Shown: positions 1 through 12,310, counted from the stretch's first letter. The stretch is DNA of 64,000 nucleotides from Cryptomeria japonica (GCF_030272615.1 NC_081408.1:621484476-621548475); one strand, 5' to 3'. Translations and numbers: made by a program. Notes: a model not told the origin generated them from the letters alone.

Positions 1-140
1 TTGTCTCTTTTTTTTCTCTCATATTATATTTATATTCATTAAGCTATTTTTATCTTTGATCATCTATTGCTTGGAGTTGCATGTGATCTATGAGTGACAT
101 TAGATCCTGCCTCAGTTCTTGCTTCTCGCAGAATCTAACA
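1..140 (+). repeat. Element A 5' LTR, 3' portion
   Basis: Matches the end of the 3' LTR (about 13356-13498): both share the run TTGGAGTTGCATGTGATCTA and end in CAGAATCTAACA or CAGAATCTAATA. The upstream part lies outside the window. Confidence 0.85.
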
Positions 141-152
141 TGGTATCAAAGT
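141..152 (+). other. Element A primer binding site
   Basis: TGGTATCAAAGT directly follows the LTR end. It is close to TGGTATCAGAGC, the usual plant copia site complementary to the 3' end of initiator tRNA-Met. Confidence 0.75.
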
Positions 153-1166
153 AGTGTTGTCTGGTATAGCTCATTATTTTCCTAATTCATTTGAGAGATT
201 TGAGACTATTAGATAGCTAAAATTTTCCTTAAAATCCAAGTATTTTGTTCTCTTGCATTCACATATGACCTGGAGAATCAAAATAGTTTAAAGGAAAATA
301 AGCTTCTAGATTAATTTGGTTTATATTATATATGTGTTCCTTTGAGATTTGGGTGATTACAACATTTTGACAATATTGGAGGCTTCTTTGGCATTTCCAT
401 AGTGTCCAAAAGGCTTGAAAAAGTCATAATTAACTTTTATTTCACCAAATTCAGAGTTTGGAAGACATAGTAAAAAAAACTAGAGTGAATTATTTTTTAC
501 TAGAACTATTTTCATTTTGGCTTCAAAATTCTAGCTTCCTCTCATTTGCAGGAAAAATGATTTATGGGTTTTCTTCCCAGTGTCAAGTTTTTTTTGGTTT
601 TCTACTCTTGTTTCTATAAAAAAATGAGCTTAAATAAGGCGTGAGCCATTTTTCTAGGTGGCAGATTCACCAACCCTTCTTAAAAATTCCATAACTTTTG
701 TCTCAAGTGTCAGATTTTCACAAACGAATACTTGATGAAAAGATAGAAACAAGCACTTTCCATTTACGTGGGTCTCATTAAAAAATTATACCTTTTTCCA
801 TCATATATTGCAGGTTGAATTAGCTGCATTTGTTTCTGTTAACAAGTCATATTTTTAACCTCACAACTCTGGTTTTTAAAAATGAATAGTTGTTGGAAAG
901 GTATTGAAGAGTATTACACAACTATAAGACTAATTTTTTCAAATCTTATATCAAAATTGTTTATATTAAAACTTTCCATTTTTGGCCAGTGGAGCCTTAA
1001 AATCATTATAATCTAATAAAAGGCCTCGTAAACACACTAATTATAAAGTGTCGACCTTGTAATATTTGGGGGGGTGATTTTTGAGACTAGTGGAAAAGGG
1101 GGGTTGTCTTGTGTGTCTTATTTCTTGCTCTTTTCCTAGTTCTTTGCAATCTTCTTTTTTGCTATC
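153..1166 (+). other. Element A untranslated leader
   Basis: About 1 kb between the primer site and gag. No coding region is recognisable. It contains poly-T tracts and AT-rich sequence. This is long for a copia leader and may include unrecognised insertions. Confidence 0.5.
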
Positions 1167-1809
1167 ATGGATGCATCTACACTCCCTTTTTTTAACACCA
1201 TATAATTATTTTGAATGGAAACCTAAGATGATAATATATCTAAATAGACATGGATATCATCGTGTTACAATGGGACTTGAAATTGAACCTCGAGATGTTG
1301 TAGAAAAGATTAAATGGTTTAACAAATATGATGAAGCCTTTGGTACTCTGTGTATGTCAATCTCTTTTGACTTTCTAAGTTTTCACATTGAATCAACCAC
1401 TACACCAAATGAAGTGTGAACCACTTTGGAAAACCTATTTGGTAAACATGATTAGTTAAGAGGTCATTAGTTGGAGAATGAACTCATAGGGCCGAGTCAA
1501 ACCAATTTTGACACTATACAAGACTTCTTCATTAAACTTAAATCTGTAAGATTACAGTTGGAACAGTGTGGAACTAAGAAGGATGATAAGAAAATGATCT
1601 TGAGTATTGTTTCTAAGCTTGGCCCTAACTATTCAGTGTTTGTTTTTATATGTTATGATACAAAATGTGCCCTAGGTACCACATTCAAAATGTCTTCTCT
1701 AGATAAATTTTCTTTAGAACTCACTAGGGAGCAGGACAAATTGGTTCAAATGGGTACAATAAAACCCTCTAAATCATATGCCTTAGTTGTAAATAAAAGA
1801 ACAAAATAA
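1167..1809 (+). pseudogene. Element A gag remnant
   Basis: Copia-type Gag (UBN2-like capsid region). The ATG at 1167 opens MDASTLPFFNT, followed by a frameshift into NYFEWKPKMIIYL, the N-terminal motif typical of this family. Downstream come KWFNKYDEAFG and, after stops near 1416-1470, LENELIGPSQTNFDTIQDFF and LVQMGTIKPSKSYALVV. A degenerate zinc knuckle follows near 1943-1990 (CSYFKRLDHDESKC, one cysteine replaced by Phe). At least one frameshift and three stops break it. Gag would package element RNA into cytoplasmic particles; this copy cannot. Confidence 0.8.
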
Positions 1810-2091
1810 CAAAAAGGGTCAAGTAAGCAAGGTAAGAAACAAAAGCACCAAGGAGAGAAGAAGAAAAATAAAAAAATTGCTACTCAAAAGCAGATAATCA
1901 GACCTCTTCATCAAAGGTGAACAACCTAAGAAGGAAAAGGTCAATTGTTCTTATTTTAAGAGGCTTGATCATGATGAAAGTAAATGTTTAAAGAAACAAA
2001 TTGATCACCTTTCACATCTTCTTGAAAATAAAACTATCAAGGTGCCTAATTCAGTCAAATAGAGTTTGAATCAAAAGGATATTTAAAGGAC

Positions 2092-3640
2092 ACATATAAG
2101 AATAAGGGGAAAGGAAAGGGTAAGGCCCTAGTTGTTGTTGCTTCACAACTCAATTCTTATATCATTGACTCATATGCTTTGTACCACATGGCTTCTTTAA
2201 AAGATGATTTCACCTCTTTAGAGCTATGTTTTATGCCTTCCATACTAATGGGTGATGACACTCCTATTGAAGTGCATGGGAGAGGGTCTGTTGATGTTGG
2301 CAAAGTAACATTTGAGGACATCTTTTGTGTTCCATCTTTATCCACTAATCTCCTATCTATTTATCAGATTACTCATGCACTAGTACTGGAAAGTGAGTTG
2401 AATTTACACCAGATATAGTAGTAATCAGTGAAATGCATAATGGGTCTACAATTATTGTGGGAAAAGTGGATCATCAATCCATATTGTATCAATTTTCTCA
2501 CTTTGTTCGTGACTCTCCTTCGACAGTTTTACTCAATCATGCAGATGAGGTGAGTTGTTTGTGGGATCAACAATTTGGCCACTTGAACTACCATTACTTG
2601 CAAAAGCTGAGTCAACAAGACATGGTTTCAGGGTTGCCTTCATTTCAATTTTGTGATGGAGTTTGCCAAGGATGCATTCTTGGTAAGAATCCTAAGGAGA
2701 ATTATGATAAAGGTAAAGCATGGAGAGCTACATAGCTATTAGAGTTGGTACAGAGTGACTTGGTAGGACCATTTCCACAACCATCTTTCAACAAGGCTAG
2801 ATATGTCTTAACATTTATTGATGAGTTTTCCAGATATACATGGGTTTACTTTCTAAAACAAAAGTTTGAAATATTTGAGAATTTTCTACATTCCAAAGCT
2901 TTTGCAGAGAAACAATTTGGGAAGTTAAGCAGGATTTTGCATATAGATAATTGCGGTAAATATATTAATAATAAATTTGAACAATTTTGTGCTTCAGAAG
3001 GTATTAGCATGTAGCACATAGTTCCATATAGTCCTCAATAGAATGGTGTCGCAAAACACAAGAACAAGTCCTTGAATGAGATGGCCAATCGTATGATTCA
3101 CTTCAAGTCTTTGGCACCTCAAGTATAGAGGCTATCAAGTGTGTTTGCTACATCTTGAATTGAGTTTCTCACAAAGCTATGAAGGGCAAAACTTCTTTTC
3201 AAGATTGGACTAGTCAAAAAACCATAGCTAAGCACTTTAGAGTGTTTGGTTCTCTTGCCACATTCCAATTGACAAACGCAAGGCTATGGATCTATAGAGA
3301 AAGCCTTGCATATTTATTGGATATCTAGATGATGCCAAAGGGTATAGACTTATCCATCCCTCTACTCATAAGTTCTTCATTGAGAGGAGTGTTCATTTTG
3401 AGGAGAGTTCTTCTAGTTCTTCTCATACCACTTCTCCATCCATTATCACATTGGAGGCATTGCATCCTAATGATAGTTCTTCAAAGGATCTTGATGAGGA
3501 ATCTTCTTCCTCCACTCTAGATCATGATAATGATGATGAGGATTCACATTCTCTCCTGGTCATCATTGAGAGGTTGATGATTTTCCCCCAGACTCTCCAG
3601 CCTCAATGCCTCTTTGGGCTCGACAAACATTTGAGTTAGA
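2092..3640 (+). pseudogene. Element A protease-integrase remnant
   Basis: The protease site survives as IIDSYALYHM near 2158-2190, where copia elements normally have DSGASHHM, so the aspartic protease flap and active-site surroundings are lost. VPSLSTNLLSIYQIT follows. The integrase zinc domain is near 2540-2680 (FGHLNYHYLQ, then CDGVCQGC). The integrase core begins VQSDLVGPFPQP and continues to HIDNCGKY. Stops occur at 2416, 2733, 3012 and 3127, with further stops and frameshifts toward 3640. The serine-rich stretch at 3400-3540 corresponds to the variable integrase-RT linker. Confidence 0.8.
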
Positions 3641-3759
3641 AGAAGATTAGCTTGGTGATCCATCAAATACTAGAAGATCAAGGTGAGAATTTTAGCAGGT
3701 TCCACATCTCTTCATTGCTTCATCTTATGATCCATAGTCTTTTCAAGAAGCTTCAAGGG

Positions 3760-4850
3760 TTCCCAAGTGGGATGTGGTAATGCAAGAATATTTTAATTCC
3801 TTGAAAAGGAACTACACATGGGATTTAGTTCTTCATACTAAGGGAAGGAAAATTGCTCGATGCAAGTGGATCTATGAAACAAATTTTTCAACAAATGGGT
3901 CATTGATAAGTATAAGGCTCACTTGGTAATAAAAGGATCTTCCCAAGTTCTAATGATTGATTACTCTGAGACTTTTTCTCTAGTTGCTAAGCTAAACTCC
4001 ATCTTACTTGTCCATGTTGTATTTGTAGCCCATCATTGGTAATTTCATCAAATGGATGTGAAGGGTGCATTTCTTCATGGTGACCATTAAGAGGAAATCT
4101 ACATGGAGCAGCCACAAGGGTATGTCCAGGATCCTTCACTTGTGTGTCAACTTTGAAAGTCTATTTATGGCCTTAAATAGGATTCTTGATCTTGGTATGC
4201 CAAGATGGAATAATTCCTTTGGACCATTGGTTTCACTCAATGCAATTCTAATATGAATGTATACATTCTACAACATGATGAAACTCTCACATTTTTGGTT
4301 CTTTATGTTGATGACTTGTTGATCATAGGGAGTCACTCATCCACCATCAAGTAGTGAAAGATAATCTACATGATTGATTTTTTATGTCAGACTTGGGTCT
4401 TTTGCATGACTTCTTGGGGAGTAAGATTACTCAGTCATCTTCAAGTATCTTCATTGGACAACCCACTTGATATGTTCTCTAGATTTTACATGATTGATTG
4501 TAAGCCTACTCTGACTCCATTTTTGTTAGGGGTCAAACTTGAGGCTAACTGCTCTGCACCCTTGGTTGATGGCACTTTATATCCACAACTTGTTGGAAGT
4601 ATCATCTACTTGACTCATACGAGACCTAATATTTCATATGTTGTGGGTATGGTCTCTCGATTCATGCAAGAGCCACATGAGTTGCATTGGAAAGAAGCTA
4701 AGTGGATCTTCCACTACATTCAAGGTACTCAAAATTTTGGAATTTAGTATGTAGCAGGTGTAGATATTGACTTGGTGAGATATACATAGATTGGAAAGGT
4801 GATTCTCAGGATCGCAAGTCTACTTTAAGATGTTGCTCCTCACTTGGTTT
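3760..4850 (+). pseudogene. Element A reverse transcriptase remnant and start of RNase H
   Basis: Scattered RT_2 (copia RT) motifs are readable across frames: WDVVMQEYFNSL, HQMDVKGAFLHGD, EIYMEQPQGY, and the catalytic LYVDDLLIIG near 4300. The connection region follows, with DGTLYPQLVGSIIYLTHTRP and VGMVSRFMQEPHELHWKEAK (4570-4710). At the right end, DSQDRKST then SLGF is the start of the RNase H tether; coding stops where element B is inserted at 4850 and resumes at 12311. It is riddled with stops. Confidence 0.8.
4846..4850. repeat. Target site duplication GGTTT, left of element B
   Basis: GGTTT directly precedes the TGATAACTC terminus of B and is repeated at 12311-12315 directly after the CCAACA terminus. 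Removing B plus one copy restores a sensible junction in A's RNase H coding sequence. Confidence 0.9.
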
Positions 4851-6457
4851 TGATAACTCAATGATGAACCACGAGTACCAAACTGGTACTGAGAGGGGGG
4901 GGTGAATCAGTACAAACACAAATATAGTCCAAAACCGGTTTGACAGCAAATACCCCAAATGATTGACAAGCAGGGATACCAGTAAAATAGAGTGCAACTG
5001 GTAACATCCAATACAGCTCACTCAGTCATGAACCGGTCATTCAATAAGCTACCCTCTTAGCTCAATACTACTATATCATTATATTCTCATCCTTAAATAG
5101 GTAAACTTAACCATCAAATCTTCACAACAGTGAGTTCAATATGTTTTATAGATAGGCATAAAACATAGAACCTTCATATGCTTAACAAGTAAAACAAAGC
5201 ATCACAAGACAAAAGCATTTCACATGACACACATATTTTTCACGTGGAAACCCAACTAGGAAAAACCACGGTGGGGATGAATACCCACAAGCTTCTTTTT
5301 GAACTCTTTAGAAGTCCGCTCTATTAGGAGCCTTGTCTAGTTAAGGACATTACAATAGGTTCTAGTAGGAACTGATCCTGTTAGGGATCACCCGGTTAAG
5401 GGTTAAACCCGGTAGGGTCACCTTGTTAGAGGATTTCAAGAACTCAATAGCTAAAAGGATCTCCTAAGCTCTCTAGCTTCTTAGAACTCATTAGCCTCGA
5501 GTTACTCGGTTAAGGGATTTTAATCAAGCCAGTTAAGACCACCCAATTTAAGGGATTTTGAATCAAGCCAGTTAAGGCCACCCTGTTAGGGGATTTTACA
5601 ACTATTGAAGTGGTTAGAGATCAATAGGAATTACAATGATCTGTTAACGGCACTAAATGCTAATGCAGATCCATTTAGGCTCCTCTTCACCTTCTACACA
5701 TTCACTTTGCAGATATCTCTTCTCTCCTTTGGTCTGGCAAGAATCACGTATCACTTCTCTTGGATACACACTCACAACTTTTGCCAACAACTTCAGAAAG
5801 AAACACAACATCGACCTTATAGGAAACATACAGGTCGGTAGCAAAAACCCTAAACCCTAAACCTGTTAGGTTAAGCAATTCAAACGGTTCGATCCTGACC
5901 ATTGAATCATACTGCATTAAATGCAACAATCTTGAATCGATCTCAAGACATTCTCCATCATCCATTATCCACCGATTTCATGGCAACTGATAACCCTTTA
6001 CGCGTTATCACCGTTTGATAGACTTCACTCATTCCCGAGGTAGATAGGAATAGTCTTCTTCATGCAAGATCCTTCACATGCATAGAGCTTACGTGGCAAC
6101 ACGATCTGTCCTCCATCATACTGCTAACTCATCACACAAAGATTACCGATTGAGCCACACAGACTTGAGGTACTCCAACTGGAAACCCCGAAGTGGAAGC
6201 TACCTACCAACCGGTAGTCATACAATGCTTCCATGTGCCGGTTCCCATAACTACATGCCAGTTCCTGTAACTACATGCCGGTTCACCTTGAACAAGTATG
6301 TCGCTTCACTTTGGCATATAAACCAGTTCATACATATGCTGGTTCCTCTCTCTTCACCTATCGCATGTGCCGGTTCACACCATGTCTCATATTGACATCA
6401 ATGACAACATACAATATGGCATTGATGGCAATATACAAAAGATATCTTTTTGCTTCA
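4851..6457 (-). repeat. Element B left LTR (3' LTR in element sense)
   Basis: Aligns with 10765-12310. It contains a segment at about 5040-5120 that is absent from the other LTR. Homology runs to about 6417; the last 40 bp to the polypurine tract do not match the end of the right LTR. A telomere-type tract, AAACCCTAAACCCTAAACC, lies at 5845-5863. The poly-G run near 4892 and the CCACGGTGGGG module at 5241-5292 are shared with elements C and D. Confidence 0.9.
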
Positions 6458-6473
6458 CTCCTTCTCCCCCTTT
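6458..6473 (-). other. Element B polypurine tract
   Basis: On the minus strand the tract reads CAAAGGGGGAGAAGGAG, immediately upstream of the left LTR. It primes plus-strand DNA synthesis in LTR elements. Confidence 0.8.
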
Positions 6474-6608
6474 GACAACAATGCCAAAGTGGAGATACAG
6501 TCATCACTATTTCATCATGCTGCTCCCCCTAAGGAGTAGCATCCTTCAACACACCAATCAACCAAAAATTTGTCTTTCCAGTACCTGACTGATGTGGAAC
6601 AATCACTT

Positions 6609-8179
6609 TTAGTTCACCTCCTGAAGGGGCAATACCCCTAATTCACCTCTCAAATGCACAAATGTTGTCTTTGGGAGAGGCTTGGTGAATATGTCTGCTA
6701 ACTACTCCTTATTGGACACATGCTCCAGTGTAATCTCTTTATTCTGAACCTTTTCCCTCAAGAAATGATACTTAAGCTCAAAATGCTTGGTTCTAGAATG
6801 TAAAACCGAATTCTTTGATATATTGATAGCACTTGTGTTATCACAAAATATACTTACCGGTTCAGATACAGGGATCTTGAAGCCTTCCAGTACATGCTTC
6901 ATCTAGATTGTCTGAGTGTAGTTCATGAAAGCTGCAACATACTCCGCTTCCGCTGTAGACTAAGAGATACAACTCTACTTTTTACTCATCCATGAGACCA
7001 ATCCACCACTGAGAAAGAATGCACCACCGATTGTGCTTTTCCGATCATCCATATTGCCTGCCCAATCAGCATCTGTGAACACTTTCAGATTGAAATTATT
7101 GCTGTATGGGTACCACATAGTCAATTTTTCCCTTCAGATACCTAAGAATCTGCTTGACTAAAATCAAGTGAGATTCTCTTAGACTCCTTTGGAATTTTGC
7201 AGTAATGTCAACTGTATGTGCAATATCCAGTCTGCTGTGCACTACATAGTGCAACTTACCAATCATTGATCGATATTCCTTCTCATCAACCAGTGCGGAA
7301 TCATCCTCTTTTGTCAATTTGCAACCAGTCACCATCAGTGTACCAACCGGTTTGTTATCTTCCATGCCAAAAATTTTCAACACCTCTTTGACATATTTGG
7401 ACTGAGTGATGAAGATTCCATCTTTCATCTGCTGGATCTGCAATCCAATGAAGAACTTAATCTCCCCTATGAGTGACATCTCAAACTCTTTCTTCATCTC
7501 ATTAGCAAACTCATGACTCATCTTGTCATCTCCACCAAAGATGATGTCATCAACAAAAACTTCACAGATCAGGATCTGATCTCCTTCAGACTTCAAGTAG
7601 ATATTGCTATCTTCACTTGTTCTCTCAAATCCAATCTTCACAAGATAGGAATGTAGGCGCTCATACCATGCCCTAGGTGCTTGCTTTAGACCATATAATG
7701 CTTTATGTAGCCTACATACCATGTCACTGTCTTCAGATAGGGCAAACCCATCTGGTTGCTCAATATACACCTCCTCTTCAAGTACACCATTTAGGAATGC
7801 AGATTTTACATCCATTTGATATACATTGAACCTCTTAAAAGCTGCATATGCAAGAAGCATACGAACTCCTTCCAAACTGGACACAAGAGAAAAGGTTTCT
7901 CCATAGTCTTCTCCTTCTTCTTAAGCATATCCTTTGCATACCAATCTGGCTTTATTCCTAATCACTGTGCCATCCTCATTCAACTTATTTCTGAACACCC
8001 ATTTGGTGCCAATTACATTTTTATGCTCAGGTCTGGGTACCAAGGACCATGTACCATTTTTCTCTATCTGATCAAGTTCCTCTTCCATTGCCTTAATCCA
8101 GTCTTCATCTTTATGAGCCTCTTTGAATGATTTAGGCTCAAGTTCAGAGATCATACATGAGTTTTCTCTGATCTTTCTT
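6609..8179 (-). pseudogene. Element B reverse transcriptase-RNase H
   Basis: The RT begins with EELDQIEKNGTWSLVPRPEH and NKARLVCKGYA. An in-frame TAA at 7921-7923 replaces the Gln codon expected before EEGEDYGETF. It continues with VYQMDVKSAFLNG, YGLKQAPRAWYERL and the catalytic FVDDIIFGG (positions 110-118 of the 262-codon open stretch 7096-7884). A one-base frameshift near 7105-7115 separates this from the RNase H part (ADWAG, then KSTIGG, IFCDNTSAINISKN and KHFELKYHFLREK). The reading frame ends with a TAA at 6609-6611, about 135 bp before the polypurine tract. The product would copy element RNA into DNA; this copy is dead. Confidence 0.9.
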
Positions 8180-9789
8180 CTAGTAAGGATTCCTGCATCC
8201 TTATCACCTATGATCTGCTTGGGATCATGATTCAACTTGACATACCGAGGAATGGTCTTAATTGGTTCTTCTTTCTTTTCTTCTTCATCCTCATCTTCAT
8301 CAGTATCAACATTCATCGGTTCAGGGACACTGTTACTGGTACTTGGTTGGCTAACAACTGGTTCCCAGAAGGTTGCAACCAGTTCATTTACAGCTTTCTC
8401 ACTGCAAGTTTCCTCAGTCTTCTCAGAGGATTCACCAACTCTTACATTGATGCTTTCCATAATTCTCTGAGTCTTATTGTTGTAGCACTTGAAAGCTTTA
8501 CTCTTGGTGGAATATCCTAGAAATATTCCTTCATCACATTTAGCTTCAAATTTGCCCTGATGTTCACTCCTCTTGATGTAACATTTGCTACCAAATACCT
8601 TAAAGTAGTTAACCACAGGGGTCTTACTGGTCTAATACTCATAAGGAGTTTTGTCCTTACCCCTTTTGATGAGTACCCGGTTCATAGTGTAGACTACAGT
8701 GCTCACCGCTTCTCTCCAAAAGGTGTGAGCTACCTTTCCTTGGATCAACATGGTTCTAGCTGCTTCAACCATAGTCCAATTATTCCTCTCTGCTAGGCCA
8801 TTCTATTGTGGAGTCTGGGGGGCAGACAGTTGTCTCTTGATGCCAAATTCTTCACAATACTTGTTGAATTCACTGGAAGTGAATTCCCCTCCTTGATCAG
8901 TTCTGAGACATTTGATCCTTTTACCACTTTCCTTCTCCACTAATGCTCTGAAATCTTTGAATTTCCCAAAAGCTTTAGACTTGTCTTTCAAGAATGTGAC
9001 CCACATCATTCTTGAGTAGTCATCTGTGAGAATCATGAAGTACCTATCACCCTGCACACTTCTAGTTTTCATAGGACCACATAAATCAGTGTGCACAAGA
9101 TCAAGCAAGTTGTTAGTAGTGAAAGATTTACCTTTAAAGGTTGAGGAAGACATTTTCCCCAATTGACATTCTCTACACAAGGTATTATCCAATTTGCTCA
9201 GCACCAGCAACCCTCTAACTGCCTTGATCTTACTAGCCTTCACAATGTTGTCAAAGTTCACATGGCAGAATCTCCTATGCCATATCCAACTATCATCAAG
9301 CTTAGCCATAAGACATGTACTTATATTTACATTTAAAAGAAATAGGTTACCTTTAGTGTGCATGCCGGTGGCTACCAATTTGCCATCTTTTCCTTTGATT
9401 CTGCAAACTCCTTTCTTGAATTGCAGAGTGAGGCCACTGTCATTTAGCTGGGCAACACTTAGAAGGTTGTGTTTGAGACCATCAACCCAGTACACATTGT
9501 CAACACTACTCTTTCCATTCAAAGAGATGGATCCTCTACCTTTGACCATGCATGGTGCATCATTGCCAAAGTGAACCACACCACCATCATACTCCTCTAA
9601 GGATAAAAACTTGCTCCGGTCACCAATCATATGGTGAGAACAACCACTGTTAATGATCCACTTATTAGAATCATCAAATCGGGATACAAGAGCCTTCTTG
9701 TCTACCACATCTTCCTTTACAGCAACAAACACAATGTCTTCATTCTCTTCATCTTCTGATTCCTCATCTGTGACACCTTCATCAACTGC
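8180..9789 (-). pseudogene. Element B protease-integrase
   Basis: The protease site is WIINSGCSHHM (codons 232-242 of the open stretch 8803-10353). The catalytic Asp of the usual DSG triad is Asn here, which a single G-to-A change explains. The integrase zinc domain has WHRRFCHVNF and CRECQLGK; the core has HTDLCGPM and RTDQGGEF, so two of the three catalytic acids are visible. TAG stops at about 8800 and 8634 replace a Gln and a Trp codon. The C-terminal region has GSKCYIKR, DEGIFLGYS and KSKAFKCYN, then an acidic linker of repeated Asp and Glu near 8280-8320. Confidence 0.9.
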
Positions 9790-10695
9790 CACAAAATAGT
9801 TTCTCCGGTTTCCTCCTTTGAATTTCTTGAACCTTTCTGGTTTATCCATGTTGTCGCTATTAGGACAATTCATAGCAATATGTCCTATTCGGTTACAAGA
9901 GAAACATTTCAAAGGTAGCTTACCTTTGTATTTACCAGTTCCTTTTGAGAATTTCCTGGCAAGAAGTGCTTCAAATTCCATCAGAAACTCTTCATCATTC
10001 ATTTCTCTGCTCTGATTAGGTTCCCCACTAGTGCTAGCCTCTTTTCCTTTTCTGGAAGGTATAGCAGAGGCTCTAAAAGCTGATTTTGTCTTTTGATCAC
10101 TGCCATCAAAACTATTCAGCTCATAGGCTATCAACTTGGCTATGATGAAGTCCAAGGATGCCTTAGACTTGTCTATTGATCTCAGCTCCTGAATAGCAGC
10201 AACCCTTATTGCATAGACCAGCAACAGGGATCTTAGGAATTTGCTTACCACAGTGGAATCTTCTATTTTGCCACCTGCACTCTTTATTTCTCCAACAACT
10301 ATTTTGATTCTTATTCCATACTGCTGAATGGTCTCTCCTTCAACCATCTGCATGTCTTCAAACTTCCCTCTCAGGATCTCTTCCTTAGCCTATTTTACAT
10401 GCTCATCACCACCATAGATATTTTCAAGAGCATCCCATACCTCTTTGGGATTTGCCTTGTCCTGAACATCAATAAACTCAATGTCAGATAGACTACTGAT
10501 GAGGGCTTCCATGACTTGCCCATTTTCTTGTATCTCTCTCTTTTGGTCATCGGTGAGAGTACCGGTAGGAACAACATATGCATTTGCAACATAACTCCAG
10601 TGTTGAACACCCATGCTTTTGATGAATATCTTCATCCTGTCTTTCCATATACCAAAATTTTCCCTGTTAAACTTTGGACCTTCCCTCTTCATCAA
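9790..10695 (-). pseudogene. Element B gag
   Basis: Starts at the ATG complementary to 10693-10695 (MMKREGPKFNRENFGIWKDR), the usual copia Gag opening. The UBN2-type capsid region follows, broken by one in-frame TAG at about 10390. A well-preserved CX2CX4HX4C zinc knuckle, CFSCNRIGHIAMNC, lies at codons 150-163 of the 8803-10353 open stretch, followed by a basic patch and an acidic stretch (DEGVTDEESEDEENED). The gag-pol frame is continuous, as is usual for copia elements. Confidence 0.9.
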
Positions 10696-10750
10696 TTGAC
10701 TAGGATCTTTTCCTCAAGCGATTAAGCTTACAACACAGAGGACCTAGAGT

Positions 10751-10762
10751 GCTCTAATACGA
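10751..10762 (-). other. Element B primer binding site (mutated)
   Basis: On the minus strand it reads TCGTATTAGAGC just inside the 5' LTR, two mismatches from TGGTATCAGAGC (initiator tRNA-Met). The following ACTCTAGGTCC matches the leader start common in copia elements. Confidence 0.75.
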
Positions 10763-10764
10763 AT

Positions 10765-12310
10765 TAATAACTCAATGATGAACCATGAGTACCAAACCGG
10801 TACTAAGAGGGGGGGGGTTAATCAGTACAAACACAAATATAGTCCAAAACTGGTTTGACAGCAAATACCCCAAATGACTGACAAGCAAGGATACCGGTAA
10901 AACAGAATGCAACCGGTAACATCCAGTACAGCTCACTCAGTCATGAACCGATCATTCAATAAGCTACAACAGTGAGTTCAATATGTTTTATAGATAGGCA
11001 TAAAACATAGAACCTTCATATGCTTAATAGGTAAAACAAAGCATCACAAGACAAAAGCATTTCACATGACACACATATTTTTCACGTGGAAACCCAACTG
11101 GGAAAAACCACTATGGGGATGAATACCCACAAGATACTTTTTGAACTCTTTAGAAGTCTGCTCTGTTAGGAGCCTTGTCCAGTTAATGACATTACAATAG
11201 GTTCTGGTAGGAACCGATCCTATTAGGGATCACCCAATTAAGGGATACCCGGTTAAGGGTTAAACTCGATAGGGTCACCTTGTTAGAGGATTTCAAGAAC
11301 TCAATAGCTGAAAGGATCTCCTAAGCTCTCTAGCTTCTTAGAACTCATTAGCCTCGAGTTACCCAGTTAAGGGATTTTAATCAAGCCGATTAAGACCACC
11401 CGATTTAAGGGATTTTGAATCAAGCCAGTTAAGGCTACCCTGTTAGGGGATTTTACAACTATTGAAGTGGTTAGAGATCAACAAGAATTACAATGATTTG
11501 TTAACAGCACTAAATGCTAATGCAGATCTGTTTAGGCTCCTCTTCACCTTCTGCACATTCACTTTGCAGATATCTCTTCTCTCCTTTGGTCTGGCAAGAA
11601 TCACGTATCACTTCTCTTGGATACACACTCACAACTTTTGCCAACAACTTCAGAAAGAAACACAACATCGACCTTATAGGAAACATACAGGTCGATAGCA
11701 AAAACCCTAAACCCTAAACCTGTTAGGTTAAGCAATTCAAACGGTTCAATCCTGACTGTTGAATCATACTACATTAAATGCAACAATCTTGAATCGATCT
11801 CAAGACATTCTCCATCGTCCATTATCCACCGATTTCATGGTGGTTGATAACCCTTTACGCGTTATCATCATTTGATAGACTTCGCTCATTCCTAAGGTAG
11901 ATAGGAATAGTCTTCTTCATGCAAGATCCTTCATGCGCACAGAGCTTACGTGGCAACACAATCTATCCTCCATCATATTGCTAACTCAACACACAAAGAT
12001 CATCGATTGAGTCACACAGACTTGAGGTACTCCAACCAGAAACCCCGAAGTGGAAGTTACCTACCAACCGGTAGTCATACAATGCTTCCATGTGTCGGTT
12101 CCCATAACTACATGTCGGTTCCCGTAACTACATGCCGGTTCACCTTGAAAAAATATGCCGCTTCACTTTGGCATATAAACCGGTTCATACATATGTCGGT
12201 TCCTCTCTCTTCACCTATCACATGTGCCGGTTCACACCATGTCTCATATTGACATCAATGACAACATACAATATCATTATGTCTTCATGTCAGCTCACGT
12301 AATGCCAACA
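10765..12310 (-). repeat. Element B right LTR (5' LTR in element sense)
   Basis: 1,546 bp. In element sense it begins TGTTGGCATT and ends near TTATTA, where the left LTR has TTATCA. An ungapped 343-bp comparison (11498-11840 against 5641-5983) gives 11 differences, all transitions. The telomere-type tract at 11702-11720 is conserved with the left LTR. Confidence 0.9.

Larger units (their letters stand above)
4851..12310 (-). mobile_element. Element B: Ty1/copia LTR retrotransposon nested in element A
   Basis: A 7,460-bp minus-strand copia element with two long LTRs (4851-6457 and 10765-12310), PBS, gag-pol and PPT, bounded by the 5-bp duplication GGTTT. Gag, protease, integrase and most of RT lie in a single frame interrupted only by isolated stops. 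One frameshift precedes RNase H. Pol motifs such as QMDVKSAFLNG and FVDDIIFGG fit a plant copia lineage with long LTRs (SIRE or Tork-like; not resolved). It is inactive through nonsense mutations but better preserved than A, C or D. Confidence 0.95.

Noticed and set aside
5605-5841. 78-codon frame also present at 11462-11698
   Set aside because: Conserved only because both lie in the duplicated LTRs of element B; not evidence of coding.
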